Shown here in pieces: positions 18,547 to 27,476 of a stretch of 64,000 nucleotides of DNA. The notes below the pieces were generated by a model. The model saw only the letters and a list, made by a program, of their open reading frames with translations. It ran no database searches and was not told the origin of the DNA. The stretch covers positions 62,001 to 126,000 of the forward strand of contig NZ_JACHIO010000018.1 in assembly GCF_014203225.1 (NCBI RefSeq), written 5' to 3'. The translations under genes were made by a program, and so were the position numbers. How positions within the stretch are numbered: position 1 is the first letter of the stretch; each line of letters opens with the position of its first letter. This stretch comes from Granulicella mallensis (GTDB taxonomy: Bacteria; Acidobacteriota; Terriglobia; Terriglobales; Acidobacteriaceae).

Positions 18547-19263
18547 CTACTGCACCGGTGCCGAAGCACTCACAATCTTGTCCGTCGCCTTCAGGTGATA
18601 CATCTCCGACAGCATCTGCTTGTAAACCGTCATCGGCGGAAGAAACACCTTGGCCCGTCGCGCGTCCAGTGTCCCCGGATCTTCGACGCCATACATCGCC
18701 ATCGCTCCGTCCACAAACTTGAACTGCGACCCATAGCGCTGCAGCTTCCCCTCCGACACCAGCTCTTTGTCGATGACCAGTGCCAGCGTGGAGCCATCGA
18801 TCTTGCCGGCATCCGCGAGCTGCTCCAACTGCGGCAGCAACGAAAGCTGCCACGCATGGTCGGCCGAGTGCGTCAGGATATACATCGCTCCGTTCGACGC
18901 CTTGATGCCTACCAGCCCAATCGTCGGCCAGCCCTGTTTGGCGACGATCTCCTTCAACTCCGTCGTCAGCCCTGCGTCGATCTCCGCGAGATTGGTAGCG
19001 ATCTCCAGCTTCTCTTTGTTCTTCGGCTGACCGTCCTTCACGCCGCGCGCCTCCTGGTCGCGATCAAGCATAGCCAGTAGCCGGTCCCGCAGTTCAGCAT
19101 CTGTCCCGGGGCCATTGCGTTGGATCAACTCTTCGTGCCGCCGCGCAAGATCCGCCATCCACGCGGGTTCGGCATCGGACTTCGCTGCTGCTGGCTTCTG
19201 CAGAGCCAGCGCGGAAGGAACAAACAACGAGAGAGAAAGCAGCAACACAATCGATCGGGTCAT
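18547..19263 (-). CDS. Exported DUF6624 protein
   Basis: 238 residues with a signal peptide (MTRSIVLLLSLSLFVPSALA). The rest is helical and matches the DUF6624 pattern: a central QGWPTIGLVGIKASNGAMYILTHS at about residues 105-128, and YGSQFKFVDGAMAMYGVEDP near 175-195. The function of the family is unknown. It may be a periplasmic protein. Opposite strand to the isc genes and divergent from hscB. Confidence 0.85.
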   Translation of the reverse strand: MTRSIVLLLSLSLFVPSALALQKPAAAKSDAEPAWMADLARRHEELIQRNGPGTDAELRDRLLAMLDRDQEARGVKDGQPKNKEKLEIATNLAEIDAGLTTELKEIVAKQGWPTIGLVGIKASNGAMYILTHSADHAWQLSLLPQLEQLADAGKIDGSTLALVIDKELVSEGKLQRYGSQFKFVDGAMAMYGVEDPGTLDARRAKVFLPPMTVYKQMLSEMYHLKATDKIVSASAPVQ

Positions 19264-19369
19264 AAATAGCAGTCTACGATTCTCCGCTTCGCGCTGGCTT
19301 GCAAAAACATCTAATCTAAAGAAACAAGACGAGATTCTAGAGAGAACAAGTCGAGATTTGGAAGACCCG

Positions 19370-19999
19370 ATGAGCCACGAAGCCTCCCCCAGCTACTTCA
19401 CCCAGTTCGAACTCCCGCAGCATCTCCACATCGATCTCCCCACGCTGGAGAAGGCCTTCTACGCACAGTCGCGCAGGCTGCATCCTGATCGCTTCGCCGC
19501 CAAACCACAGGCCGAGCAGGATGCCGCGCTCGCCGCCTCTTCACGCTTGAACGACGCCTACCGCACCCTGCGCGACCCCATCGCGCGGACTGAGTATCTG
19601 CTCGCGCTCGAAGGCATCCAGTTGGAAGAGCAGTCACGCGCGGCCACCGATGCAGCCAAGGCTGCGGGCACGGAGAAGAAGCAGGTCGCCCCGCCCGATC
19701 TGCTCGAAGAGGCCTTCGAGTTGAACATGCAGCTCGAAGAGATGCGCATCGCCAAGAAGATGGGTGAAGACGATCCCCAGACTCGCCGCGATCTTGAACA
19801 GGCGCAGCAGCACTTCACCGCCATGTTGAGCGAGTCGCAGCAGCAGCTCGAAGCCCTGTGGTCGAAGTGGGACGCCGCCGTGGATGCCAACGACGCAACC
19901 GCAAAAGATTCGGCCAAGCAAGCGCTGGTCGCACTACTCAATCGCCGCAGCTACATCCGCAACCTTGTGCGGGATGTCAACGAAGCTCTCGAATCCTAA
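19370..19999 (+). CDS. hscB: Fe-S assembly co-chaperone HscB
   Basis: J-domain co-chaperone that brings IscU to HscA and stimulates its ATPase. 209 residues. The N-terminal J-domain has the HPD motif at residues 38-40 (RRLHPDRFA) and ends in LNDAYRTLRDPIARTEYLL. The C-terminal three-helix IscU-binding domain (DLLEEAFELNMQLEE onward) is complete. There is an Ala/Lys-rich linker at about 90-105. Start at 19370 (MSHEASPSYFTQFELP); an upstream extension runs into the divergent promoter region. Confidence 0.93.
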   Translation: MSHEASPSYFTQFELPQHLHIDLPTLEKAFYAQSRRLHPDRFAAKPQAEQDAALAASSRLNDAYRTLRDPIARTEYLLALEGIQLEEQSRAATDAAKAAGTEKKQVAPPDLLEEAFELNMQLEEMRIAKKMGEDDPQTRRDLEQAQQHFTAMLSESQQQLEALWSKWDAAVDANDATAKDSAKQALVALLNRRSYIRNLVRDVNEALES

Positions 20000-20026
20000 G
20001 GACTCAGGAACACACAGGAAAAAACC

Positions 20027-20437
20027 ATGCCACTCGTACGAATCTCCGTCTCCGATACCGTCTCCACCGATCGTCGTAAACAGATCGCCGATGCGATCTA
20101 CGATTCCATGCGCGCTACGCTCAACATCCCGGAAGGCGACCGCTTCATAGTCCTGACCGCGCATAGCCAGGATGAGTTAATCGGCGACCCGCACTTCATG
20201 AAGATGCAGCGCACCAGCGACTTCCTCATCGTGCATGTGACGCTTCGCCAGGGCCGCTCGACTGAGATCAAGCAGGCGTTCTACAGCAAGACGGCCCAGC
20301 TCCTTCAAGAACGGGCGAACGTCGCCCCAGACGACGTCATGATCGTGTTGAGCGAGAACAGCATGGACGACTGGTCGTTCGGCCGTGGCGAAGCTCAATT
20401 CGTCCTGAGCGCACAGGCATCTGCTCCAACCAAATAG
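20027..20437 (+). CDS. Tautomerase family protein
   Basis: 136 residues of the 4-oxalocrotonate tautomerase/MIF superfamily. The catalytic proline follows the initiator Met (MPLVRISVSD). The mid part (LNIPEGDRFIVLTAHSQDEL) and the end (APDDVMIVLSENSMDDWSFG) match the longer tautomerase_2-like group. Substrate unknown. It lies 27 bases after hscB and is probably co-transcribed with it; its own terminator follows. Confidence 0.88.
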   Translation: MPLVRISVSDTVSTDRRKQIADAIYDSMRATLNIPEGDRFIVLTAHSQDELIGDPHFMKMQRTSDFLIVHVTLRQGRSTEIKQAFYSKTAQLLQERANVAPDDVMIVLSENSMDDWSFGRGEAQFVLSAQASAPTK

Positions 20438-20457
20438 TTTGAAAAGCTCCGACCGTT

Positions 20458-20493
20458 ACCAGCGAAGTTCCCTCACGTTCTTCGCTGGTTTTT
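20458..20493 (+). terminator. Terminator after the tautomerase gene
   Basis: ACCAGCGAAG, 12-base loop, CTTCGCTGGT, then five T. It overlaps a possible TTG start of the next gene, which argues for the later ATG there. Confidence 0.8.
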
Positions 20494-20521
20494 GAACCGT
20501 TCGCTCTGCTATCAAGCAGGG

Positions 20522-21406
20522 ATGAGCCCTTGCCGCAAACTATTGTGCTTTGTCATCGTCCTGCTCTCCTTCGGCAGGCTGCACGCACAGATGAACCCCG
20601 ACTGGATCACGCCTGTCGCGCCCTTCCGCATCGCGGACAACCTGTACTATGTCGGAAGCCGGGACCTGGCGTCGTATCTCGTTGTCACTCCTGCGGGCGA
20701 CATCCTGATCAACTCCAATCTGCAGTCTTCCGTGCCGCAGATTCGGCACAGCGTCGAGCGGCTTGGGTTTCGCTTCTCCGACATCAAGATCCTGCTCATC
20801 AGCCACGCTCACTCCGATCACGCTGGGGGAAGCGCGGCCATCCTGAAGCAGACCGGCGCGAAGTATATGGTGATGGACGCCGACGTGCCGACCATCCAGG
20901 ACGGCGGCCGCAGCGACTTCGCCTACGGAGGCAGGCAGCTTATGCCGCCTGCCCACGTTGACCGCGTGCTGCGCGACGGAGACGAGGTCAAACTCGGCGG
21001 CAGCGTGCTCGTGGCGCACAAGACCGCAGGCCACACACGCGGCTGCACCACCTGGACGATGCGCGTTCGGGACAACGGCAAGCCGCGCGATGTGGTGATC
21101 GTGGGCAGCTGGAATGTGCTTTCGGAGTACCGGCTCGTAGCGACGGCAACACGTCCGGCCTCGTATCCCGGCATCGCCCAGGACTTCGCACATGGTTTCG
21201 AGGTTCTGCATTCGCTGCCCTGCGACATCTTTCTCGGCGCGCATGGAGGCTACTTTGAAATGAAGGAGAAGCTGTCGCGAATGGCGACGGAAGGCTCCGC
21301 CGTGTGGCTCGATCCCGAGGGGTATAAGCGTGCCGTGGCAGAACACCAGAAGGAGTTTGAAGATAAGTTGGCGAAGCAGCGGCACGAGGGAACTTCTGCA
21401 CGTTAG
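20522..21406 (+). CDS. Subclass B3-type metallo-beta-lactamase
   Basis: Exported zinc hydrolase of 294 residues. Signal peptide MSPCRKLLCFVIVLLSFGRL is cut near HAQ. Zinc ligands are all in place for subclass B3: HAHSDH at 95-100 (H95, H97, D99, H100), H171 in AGHTRGCTTW, and H241 in LGAHGGYF. No cysteine ligand at the B1/B2 position. Beta-lactam hydrolysis is likely by family but not proven; other B3-like hydrolases exist. Start at 20522 instead of TTG 20492, which lies inside the preceding terminator. Stands between hscB and hscA. Confidence 0.87.
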   Translation: MSPCRKLLCFVIVLLSFGRLHAQMNPDWITPVAPFRIADNLYYVGSRDLASYLVVTPAGDILINSNLQSSVPQIRHSVERLGFRFSDIKILLISHAHSDHAGGSAAILKQTGAKYMVMDADVPTIQDGGRSDFAYGGRQLMPPAHVDRVLRDGDEVKLGGSVLVAHKTAGHTRGCTTWTMRVRDNGKPRDVVIVGSWNVLSEYRLVATATRPASYPGIAQDFAHGFEVLHSLPCDIFLGAHGGYFEMKEKLSRMATEGSAVWLDPEGYKRAVAEHQKEFEDKLAKQRHEGTSAR

Positions 21407-21419
21407 GGCGTTCATTGGA

Positions 21420-21660
21420 CTGCGCGTAGCGCGCTCCGTGACGCTTCAGCGTCGCGGACACGGAGGGAGCCGTAGCCTTTAGGCTACGGAATAAGAGCCA
21501 GGCGAGAGTTGGGCTTTAGCCCCGGGCCTTTTGTCCGCAGCCGAAAGAAGGCCCGGGCCTAAAGGCCACATTTTGCTAGGCCTAAATTCCGTAGCCTAAA
21601 GGCTACGGCTCCCTCCGAATCCCCGATGCCAAAGCATCGGGGAACGCGCTTCGCGCCATT
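21420..21660. repeat. Family B palindromic element, copy 2
   Basis: About 240 bp. Outer arms GGAGGGAGCCGTAGCC (21463-21478) and GGCTACGGCTCCCTCC (21601-21616) are perfect inverse repeats. Inner CCTTTAGG, GGGCTTTAGCCC and GGCCCGGGCC palindromes match copy 1 at 13758-13967. An extra hairpin, CCCCGATGCCAAAGCATCGGGG, is unique to this copy. Lies between convergent genes. Confidence 0.75.
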
Positions 21661-21683
21661 GGAGAACATGTCCTAGACACGGA

Positions 21684-22151
21684 TTACTTTTCCAATCTCT
21701 CCAGATGATGCAAATCGTGCCCAGCCATAATCTGCAAGATGTTCCAAAGCGTCTCTTCACCGCGCTCGGGATGGGTCACAGGACGCTGCTTATCGGCCTC
21801 GCTCAACGCCCCGACGAACGCCACATTCCAGGCCCGCAACGCCTCAAAGCAGGCTCTTGCCTGCGCCAGCGAGTACGCTGCATAAACACGTGACCAGGCC
21901 TCCTGATCGAAGGGCTGAATCGCCGGATGCTCTTCGGCCAGGGCCTGCCGCAGTCGCCAACCCCAGGCGATCTCACAGTCAGCCAGATGCGCGACGATCT
22001 CACGCACACTCCATTTGCCCAGCGCGGGTTGTGCCTCGATCTCCTCAGGTGTCAAAGCCTCCAGCACGCGTGCTAACCGTAGTGGCGTCTCGGCAATGAC
22101 CTGCTGCGGATCGCGCGATCCAAGTGCCTCTGCGTACGGAAGGCCGCTCAT
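21684..22151 (-). CDS. DinB family protein
   Basis: 155 residues, four-helix DinB/YfiT-like metalloprotein. Probable metal ligands are H55 (REIVAHLADCEI) and the HDLHH cluster at the C-terminus (IMAGHDLHHLERL). Many DinB proteins are bacillithiol- or mycothiol-type thiol transferases or of unknown function; none is assigned here. Its ATG overlaps the stop of the upstream VOC gene by four bases (ATGA), so the two are translationally coupled. Confidence 0.9.
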   Translation of the reverse strand: MSGLPYAEALGSRDPQQVIAETPLRLARVLEALTPEEIEAQPALGKWSVREIVAHLADCEIAWGWRLRQALAEEHPAIQPFDQEAWSRVYAAYSLAQARACFEALRAWNVAFVGALSEADKQRPVTHPERGEETLWNILQIMAGHDLHHLERLEK

Positions 22152-22585
22152 GCCTGCACCGCCCAGGGATTATAGCTACCCACCCACCAAACATGGTCTT
22201 CGAGGTCACGGCAAGCGAAGGCTTTGCCACCGTATTCCGGTGAGGACAACTCCTGCACAATCTCCGCACCGGCCTTCTTGACCGAAGCATAGACCGCATC
22301 GCAATCCTCAACGATCAGGCAGAGCCCCGCCGTCTCGCGGCCGCCGATCTCGTCCGGTTGTACCATCACGCGACTGAACTCGCCGTGGTTCTGGATGGAG
22401 CCCAACATCAACATGCCGAGCCCGTGCGTAAGCTGTGCATGCATCACCGTGCCGTCCGGGCCTTCGTACACAGCCTGTTTGTGAAAGCCGAAGACCCGCA
22501 CCAGCCAGTCGATAGCCGCATGCGCATCGCGATACCGCAAGCTCGGAATAATTGTCGATCCCGTAAGATTCTGCTGTAGTGACAT
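22148..22585 (-). CDS. VOC (glyoxalase/bleomycin resistance-like) protein
   Basis: 145 residues with two beta-alpha-beta-beta-beta halves: IIPSLRYRDAHAAIDWLVRVFGF at 12-34, MHAQLTHGLGMLMLGS near 48-63, and the second half from about 80 (GLCLIVEDCDAVYASVKKAG). The C-terminal GGKAFACRDLEDHVWWVGSY is typical of the PhnB/glyoxalase-like group. Possible metal ligands are H49 and a C-terminal acidic residue. First gene of a two-gene operon with dinB-like; divergent from the alcohol dehydrogenase gene. Confidence 0.88.
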   Translation of the reverse strand: MSLQQNLTGSTIIPSLRYRDAHAAIDWLVRVFGFHKQAVYEGPDGTVMHAQLTHGLGMLMLGSIQNHGEFSRVMVQPDEIGGRETAGLCLIVEDCDAVYASVKKAGAEIVQELSSPEYGGKAFACRDLEDHVWWVGSYNPWAVQA

Positions 22586-22664
22586 GACCTTTGCCTCTGA
22601 CCTGCATCATCGCGCCATCACAGCGCATCTGTACAGTGGAAAGCAATTGCCAGGAGAGAATTTA

Positions 22665-23624
22665 ATGAACGCTGCCGTCGTCCACGCCTTCAATGCTCCT
22701 CCCCGTTACACGACCTTCGCCGACCCAGTTGCAGCAGAAGGCGAAAAACTTGTCACAGTAACCGCAGCCGCGCTGCACCCCATCGTGAAGTCGCTGGCCA
22801 ACGGCACGCACTATGGCAGCACCGGCGAACTGCCGTTTATTCCCGGCGTCGATGGCGTCGGGCGACTGGAAGATGGAACACGCGTCTTCTTCGGCGTGGC
22901 GCGAAGCCCCTTCGGCACCTTTGCCGAACGCACTCTGGCCCCAAGCTGGATGTGCCTGCCATTGCCTGAGGGATTGGACGATGCGACCACTGCAGGAATC
23001 GCTAACCCCGCCATGTCCTCCTGGGCCGCACTCACGGTACGAGCCAAGTTCGTGGCCGGTGAAAGCGTTCTGATTCTGGGCGCGACAGGCGTCTCCGGGC
23101 AGCTTTCCATACAGATTGCCAAACGTCTCGGCGCGAGGCGCGTCATCGCTGCGGGACGTAACCCGGAAGCTTTAGCGAAGCTCAAAGAGTTTGGCGCAGA
23201 TGCAGTGATCTCTCTCGAACAAGAGCCCGAGGCCCTGGTAGCCGCGTTCCGCGCTGAGTTCGATCAAGGCATCGATGTCGTGCTCGATTATCTCTGGGGC
23301 GCTCCCGCCGAGGCCGCGCTTCAGGCCATCGCGAAGAAAGGGCTGAAGACCACCTCGACGCGCGTGCGTTTCGTCCAGATCGGATCGAGCGCCGGAGCCA
23401 ATATCTCCCTGCCTGCGGCCACTCTGCGCAGCTCCGGACTGGAGCTTCTCGGCAGCGGCTTCGGCAGTGCGTCGCTCAGCCAGCTCAGCCAGGCCATTGC
23501 GGAGTTCTTTCAAGCTGCTGCAAAAAAACCCTTCGCATTCAGTATCAAAACCGTGCCTCTGAGCGAGGTCGAAGCTCTCTGGAACGAAAAAGAACAAGAC
23601 ACGCGCCTGGTATTTGTACCGTAA
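22665..23624 (+). CDS. Quinone oxidoreductase-like medium-chain dehydrogenase
   Basis: 319 residues of the zinc-type alcohol dehydrogenase superfamily, quinone-oxidoreductase branch, which usually lacks zinc. N-terminal GroES-like domain with GVDGVGRLEDGTRVFFG. The Rossmann domain has the NADPH-binding motif ILGATGVSGQLSIQIAKRLG at about 145-164. No structural zinc cysteine cluster is visible. Substrate unknown. The start at 22665 is preceded by AGGAGAG and gives a normal family N-terminus (MNAAVVHAFNAPPRY). Confidence 0.87.
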   Translation: MNAAVVHAFNAPPRYTTFADPVAAEGEKLVTVTAAALHPIVKSLANGTHYGSTGELPFIPGVDGVGRLEDGTRVFFGVARSPFGTFAERTLAPSWMCLPLPEGLDDATTAGIANPAMSSWAALTVRAKFVAGESVLILGATGVSGQLSIQIAKRLGARRVIAAGRNPEALAKLKEFGADAVISLEQEPEALVAAFRAEFDQGIDVVLDYLWGAPAEAALQAIAKKGLKTTSTRVRFVQIGSSAGANISLPAATLRSSGLELLGSGFGSASLSQLSQAIAEFFQAAAKKPFAFSIKTVPLSEVEALWNEKEQDTRLVFVP

Positions 23625-23728
23625 TTTTGCAAGTCTCCAGCACGATATAGGACAAACTCCGTCCGCGATGTAAGACAATAGTCATTGGCGCTTCTGTCTC
23701 GCGACAGCGCCCATGAAAGAGGATTTTC

Positions 23729-25747
23729 GTGTCAGAACAGCAACAAGCTCAGCAGCGCGTCGTCGGCATAGATCTCGGCACCACCAACTCGCTCATCGCC
23801 TTCATGCAGGGTGACACGCCGGCCGTCATTCCCGGAGAAGACGGCTCGCCGATCGTTCCCTCGGTCGTCGCGTTCGATCAGGATACGGCCCAGGGATTTT
23901 CGGTCGGCAACGCCGCGCGTAATGTCCTTCTGACCAACTCGGCAAACGCTATCTACTCCGTCAAACGGCTGATGGGCCGTGATCTCGCCGATGTCGAACC
24001 CGAGTTGAAGCTCTTTCCCTTCCAGCTTGCCGAAGGGCTCAAGGCAGGCGAGGTGCTAAAGCTCAACATCGGCGGCCTCACCCTCACCCCGCCCGAGGTC
24101 TCCGCTTATATCCTCTTACAGCTCAAGAAAAATGCGGAGCGCTTCTTCGGCGCTGAAGTGACCAAAGCCGTCATCACCGTGCCCGCGTACTTCAACGACG
24201 CACAGCGCCAGGCTACCAAGGATGCAGGCCGCATCGCCGGACTCGAAGTCCTGCGACTGGTCAACGAGCCGACAGCCGCCGCACTGGCCTACGGTCTCGA
24301 CAAGAAGCGCGACGGCATCATTGCTGTCTACGACTTCGGCGGCGGCACCTTCGACATCTCCATCCTCAAGCTGCACGAGGGCATCTTCGAGGTCATCGCG
24401 ACGGGCGGTGATACGCACCTTGGCGGCGACGACATCGACAACCTGCTCACCGCCGTCGCGCTCGACGACATCAAGGGCGACCTCGGTCTCGACATCAGCA
24501 CGAATCCCGAAGCGATCCAGGCGCTGCGCAAGGCCGTGATCGATGCGAAGATCGCGCTGTCATCCGCAGACTCCACGCGTCTTATCCTTGAGCTCCCAGA
24601 CGGCAAACAGTACCTCCGCGAGATCACCCGTACCCAGTACGAGCAGCTCATTGCGGGCGTCATCGAGCGCACTGCCGGCCCCTGTAAACAGGCCCTGAAG
24701 GACGCAGGACTCACCGCGGCTCAGATCGACGAAGTCGTCATGGTCGGGGGCTCCACGCGCATCCCCGCGGTTCGCACGCTGGTCACCGGGCTGTTCGATC
24801 TGGAAGCCCGCGGCAAGAAGCTGCACACTGAGCTCAACCCCGACGAAGTGGTCGCACTCGGCGCAGCCGTGCAGGCGCAGATTCTCTCCGGCTCGGAGAA
24901 CGCCGCGACCAACGACCTGCTGCTGCTGGATGTGACACCGCTCTCCCTGGGCATCGAAGCCCTCGGCGGCGTGGTGGCCAAGATCATTCAGCGCAACTCG
25001 ACGATCCCCGCCAGCGCCACCGAGCACTTCACCACCGGCGTCGACGGCCAGACCAACGTCGCGATTCACGTCCTGCAGGGCGAACGCGAGCTGGCGAAGG
25101 ACTGCCGCTCGCTGGCCCGCTTCGACCTCAAGAACATTCCTCCCATGGTCGCCGGCCTGCCGCGCATCGAAGTCAAATTCCTCATCGACGCCAATGGCAT
25201 CCTCCACGTCAGCGCACGCGAACAGCGCAGCGGACAGGAGGCCCAGGTCGAGGTAAAGCCCACCTACGGACTCACCGACGAGCAGGTAGAGACCATGATC
25301 CTCGACTCCTTCGATAACGCCGAAGAGGACATCACCGCACGCCAGGTGATCGAAGCGAAGAACGAGGCGGAGACGATCCTCGCCGCCGTCGAAAAGGGTG
25401 AAAAATCCGCCGCATGGCAGCAGCTCACCTCGCTCGAACACGAGGAGATCAAGGCCGCCGCTCTCGAACTCAAGGCCTCCATCACCGGCGGCGACTATAA
25501 GGTCATCCGCAACGCGATCGAGCATCTCGACAAGAAGACACGCCGTTTCGCCGAGATCATGATGGACACCGCCGTCACCGGCGCGCTCGGCGGCAAAACA
25601 ATGCAGGCCGCAGGCGAAGGCCTCGGCACCGCACCCAACGCACCGCATGCCTTCGCCAAGGCTGAAGTGGAAGATTCGAAGCCCGGAAACGAGATCGAAG
25701 CGGCCGAGAACGATCCCGAGACGCCAGGCGAATCGACAGAAGACTAA
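23729..25747 (+). CDS. hscA: Fe-S assembly Hsp70 chaperone HscA
   Basis: Specialised Hsp70 that binds the LPPVK loop of IscU and drives cluster release. 672 residues, longer than E. coli HscA (616) because of an acidic C-terminal tail after about residue 625. Hsp70 signatures: GIDLGTTNS (residues 13-21), [12 protein letters not shown], and [13 protein letters not shown]. The substrate-binding domain follows from about 395. GTG start with GAGG nine to ten bases upstream. The next gene, ferredoxin, begins 13 bases after the stop. Confidence 0.94.
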   Translation: MSEQQQAQQRVVGIDLGTTNSLIAFMQGDTPAVIPGEDGSPIVPSVVAFDQDTAQGFSVGNAARNVLLTNSANAIYSVKRLMGRDLADVEPELKLFPFQLAEGLKAGEVLKLNIGGLTLTPPEVSAYILLQLKKNAERFFGAEVTKAVITVPAYFNDAQRQATKDAGRIAGLEVLRLVNEPTAAALAYGLDKKRDGIIAVYDFGGGTFDISILKLHEGIFEVIATGGDTHLGGDDIDNLLTAVALDDIKGDLGLDISTNPEAIQALRKAVIDAKIALSSADSTRLILELPDGKQYLREITRTQYEQLIAGVIERTAGPCKQALKDAGLTAAQIDEVVMVGGSTRIPAVRTLVTGLFDLEARGKKLHTELNPDEVVALGAAVQAQILSGSENAATNDLLLLDVTPLSLGIEALGGVVAKIIQRNSTIPASATEHFTTGVDGQTNVAIHVLQGERELAKDCRSLARFDLKNIPPMVAGLPRIEVKFLIDANGILHVSAREQRSGQEAQVEVKPTYGLTDEQVETMILDSFDNAEEDITARQVIEAKNEAETILAAVEKGEKSAAWQQLTSLEHEEIKAAALELKASITGGDYKVIRNAIEHLDKKTRRFAEIMMDTAVTGALGGKTMQAAGEGLGTAPNAPHAFAKAEVEDSKPGNEIEAAENDPETPGESTED

Positions 25748-25760
25748 AATAGAGGAAGAC

Positions 25761-26198
25761 ATGTCAGAGCACGCACAAAACCCGCTTCCTGAAGTAGACC
25801 TCTCCAAGCCACCCGCGGAGAACCTCGTCCGCGTGACCTTCCAACCAGAAAACAAGACCGTCGAGTTCCCCTTCGGCTCGCTGCCCTACGACGGCCACGG
25901 CCAGCCGATGAGCTTTCTCGACGTAGCCGAAAACTATGGCATCTTCCTCGACCACGCCTGCGGCGGAGTCTCCGCCTGCACGACCTGCCACATCTTCCTG
26001 AAGGAAGGCGAAAAGGGCGTCTCCGAGGCTGAAGATCTTGAACTCGACCGCCTGGACCTGGCTCCCGGCCTGCAGCTGAACTCCCGGCTCGGCTGCCAGT
26101 GCGTCATCGAAAAACCCGGCACCTACGTTGCCGAAATCCCTGCATGGAATAAGAACTACGTGCAGGAAGGCAAGCCCGCTGCTGTCGTGAAGTCGTAA
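25761..26198 (+). CDS. fdx: ISC-type [2Fe-2S] ferredoxin
   Basis: Electron donor for cluster assembly on IscU. 145 residues. Adrenodoxin/Fdx-type ligands C67, C73 and C76 (HACGGVSACTTCH) and C112 (RLGCQC) are present. The loop LDLAPGLQLNSRLGCQ is typical of the ISC group. A 20-residue N-terminal extension precedes the fold. AGAGGAAG lies six to seven bases before the ATG. Last gene of the set; no iscX follows. Confidence 0.93.
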   Translation: MSEHAQNPLPEVDLSKPPAENLVRVTFQPENKTVEFPFGSLPYDGHGQPMSFLDVAENYGIFLDHACGGVSACTTCHIFLKEGEKGVSEAEDLELDRLDLAPGLQLNSRLGCQCVIEKPGTYVAEIPAWNKNYVQEGKPAAVVKS

Positions 26199-26228
26199 CT
26201 TACGTACGAAGCTTGGCGTTTGGGTTTA

Positions 26229-26461
26229 GGTAGTGTCTGACGAATGGGAAATAGCGGTTTTTGTCTTTGCTTCTGAGACAGATCCGGGCTTTAGCCCGGA
26301 CATTCAAGATAGCCAATAAAGGGGCTTCAGCCCCTGGGATAGGCTCTCCTCTCCGCAGGCAGAGATGCCAGGAGATAGGAAGGCTTATCCCAAGGGCTAA
26401 AGCCCGGGCCTATCTCAGAGACAACAGCAAAAACGTAGTCCTCGATTCGTCAGACACTACC
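26229..26461. repeat. Family E inverted-repeat element, copy 1 (MITE-like)
   Basis: 233 bp with perfect 17-bp terminal inverted repeats GGTAGTGTCTGACGAAT (26229-26245 and 26445-26461). The inner 45 bases of each arm remain similar, and each arm ends in a GGGCTTTAGCCC-type palindrome. Fills the gap between fdx and the convergent PDZ gene. A copy with the same ends lies at 37142-37538. No coding potential. Confidence 0.85.
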
Positions 26462-26462
26462 C

Positions 26463-26487
26463 AGGCCTATCGCTACAGGCCTATCGC
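26463..26487. repeat. Short tandem duplication at the PDZ gene stop codon
   Basis: AGGCCTATCGC at 26463-26473 and 26477-26487, separated by tac. The PDZ gene stop codon (26481-26483) lies in the second copy. Confidence 0.5.
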
Positions 26488-27476
26488 AGATACGAAACAA
26501 CCACAACCGGCTCATCGAAGAGCTGCGGGATCACCACCGCCGACCGCTTCTTGCTGTCAGGAATTAAGATCAGCGTCTGCTCTCGTTTATCACGCAACAC
26601 AGTCAACGCAATCGGGCGACCTTTGCTGAGATGCAGATGCTTGGCCCATGCGGCTGTCGAGATCATGGCAACGCTGTCCGCGCGCAAAACAACATCTCCC
26701 GCGCGCAAACCCGCCACCGCAGCCGGGCTGTTGGGCTCGACCGTGTGAACCAGCAGGCCTACGCCATGCGGAGCCCCAAAGAATCCCGCAAGCTGCGGCT
26801 CCATCGCCTCCAACGCAACCCCGGTGTACGGCCCGATGTGCAGCATGCTGCCAATGAAGCCCTGGGTATGAGCTGACCGGGGAGCGGAATCGGCCGTATT
26901 GCCATCCACGCTGCTATCGACCGTATCGTCTGTCGGCGCATCCGACGCTATCATGTGCTCCTGCCAGGCGCGGCGGGCGACCTCATCGCGATCAGCCAGC
27001 TGCACGATCAGCGAGACAGGATGTCCCTCGCGCACGACCGATAGCCCTATCGCCGTCCCCGCGCCGGCATCGCGAATGATACGCCGCAGAACCTCTGCTC
27101 CCTCGATAGGCTGACCGTTGATCTGCACGACGATGTCATGCGGCTGCAACCCCGCCTTGCCCGCAGGCCCATCGTGATCGACCAGGATGATCTCGGCACC
27201 GCGTCCCTTTTGCAGATGCAGCGCTGCAACCTGATCGTCGGTGATGTCATGAAAGCCGACTCCAAGATATCCGGCAACATGTTCATGCCCCCCGACGGTA
27301 CCGCGCAGTTGCTGCGAGGTGAGCGCCAGCAAACGGGGTGCGACTGTGAAGGTCAGCGTGAGAGCAAGCAGGCAGGAGAGCGCTCCACCCCGCCGCGAAA
27401 ACACAAAGGGTTGTCCCCCTCGATTCTGTGGAGAGAGGCTCAGTCGCACAAGCTCGAGTTGTAGCGATTCTGGCAT
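26481..27476 (-). CDS. Envelope protein with two PDZ domains
   Basis: 331 residues. The N-terminal basic region and hydrophobic helix at about 31-52 suggest a membrane anchor or signal peptide. PDZ 1 at about residues 66-160 ([39 protein letters not shown]). PDZ 2 at about 210-310 ([24 protein letters not shown]). There is no trypsin-like protease domain, so it is not a DegP/DegS enzyme. Its ATG overlaps the anti-sigma gene stop (TAATG), so it is coupled to the sigma/anti-sigma operon and may sense or scaffold envelope proteins. Confidence 0.85.
   Translation of the reverse strand: MPESLQLELVRLSLSPQNRGGQPFVFSRRGGALSCLLALTLTFTVAPRLLALTSQQLRGTVGGHEHVAGYLGVGFHDITDDQVAALHLQKGRGAEIILVDHDGPAGKAGLQPHDIVVQINGQPIEGAEVLRRIIRDAGAGTAIGLSVVREGHPVSLIVQLADRDEVARRAWQEHMIASDAPTDDTVDSSVDGNTADSAPRSAHTQGFIGSMLHIGPYTGVALEAMEPQLAGFFGAPHGVGLLVHTVEPNSPAAVAGLRAGDVVLRADSVAMISTAAWAKHLHLSKGRPIALTVLRDKREQTLILIPDSKKRSAVVIPQLFDEPVVVVSYLR

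Noticed and set aside
24560-25855. 431-codon frame opposite hscA
   Set aside because: Antisense shadow of hscA with no recognisable domain or start signal.
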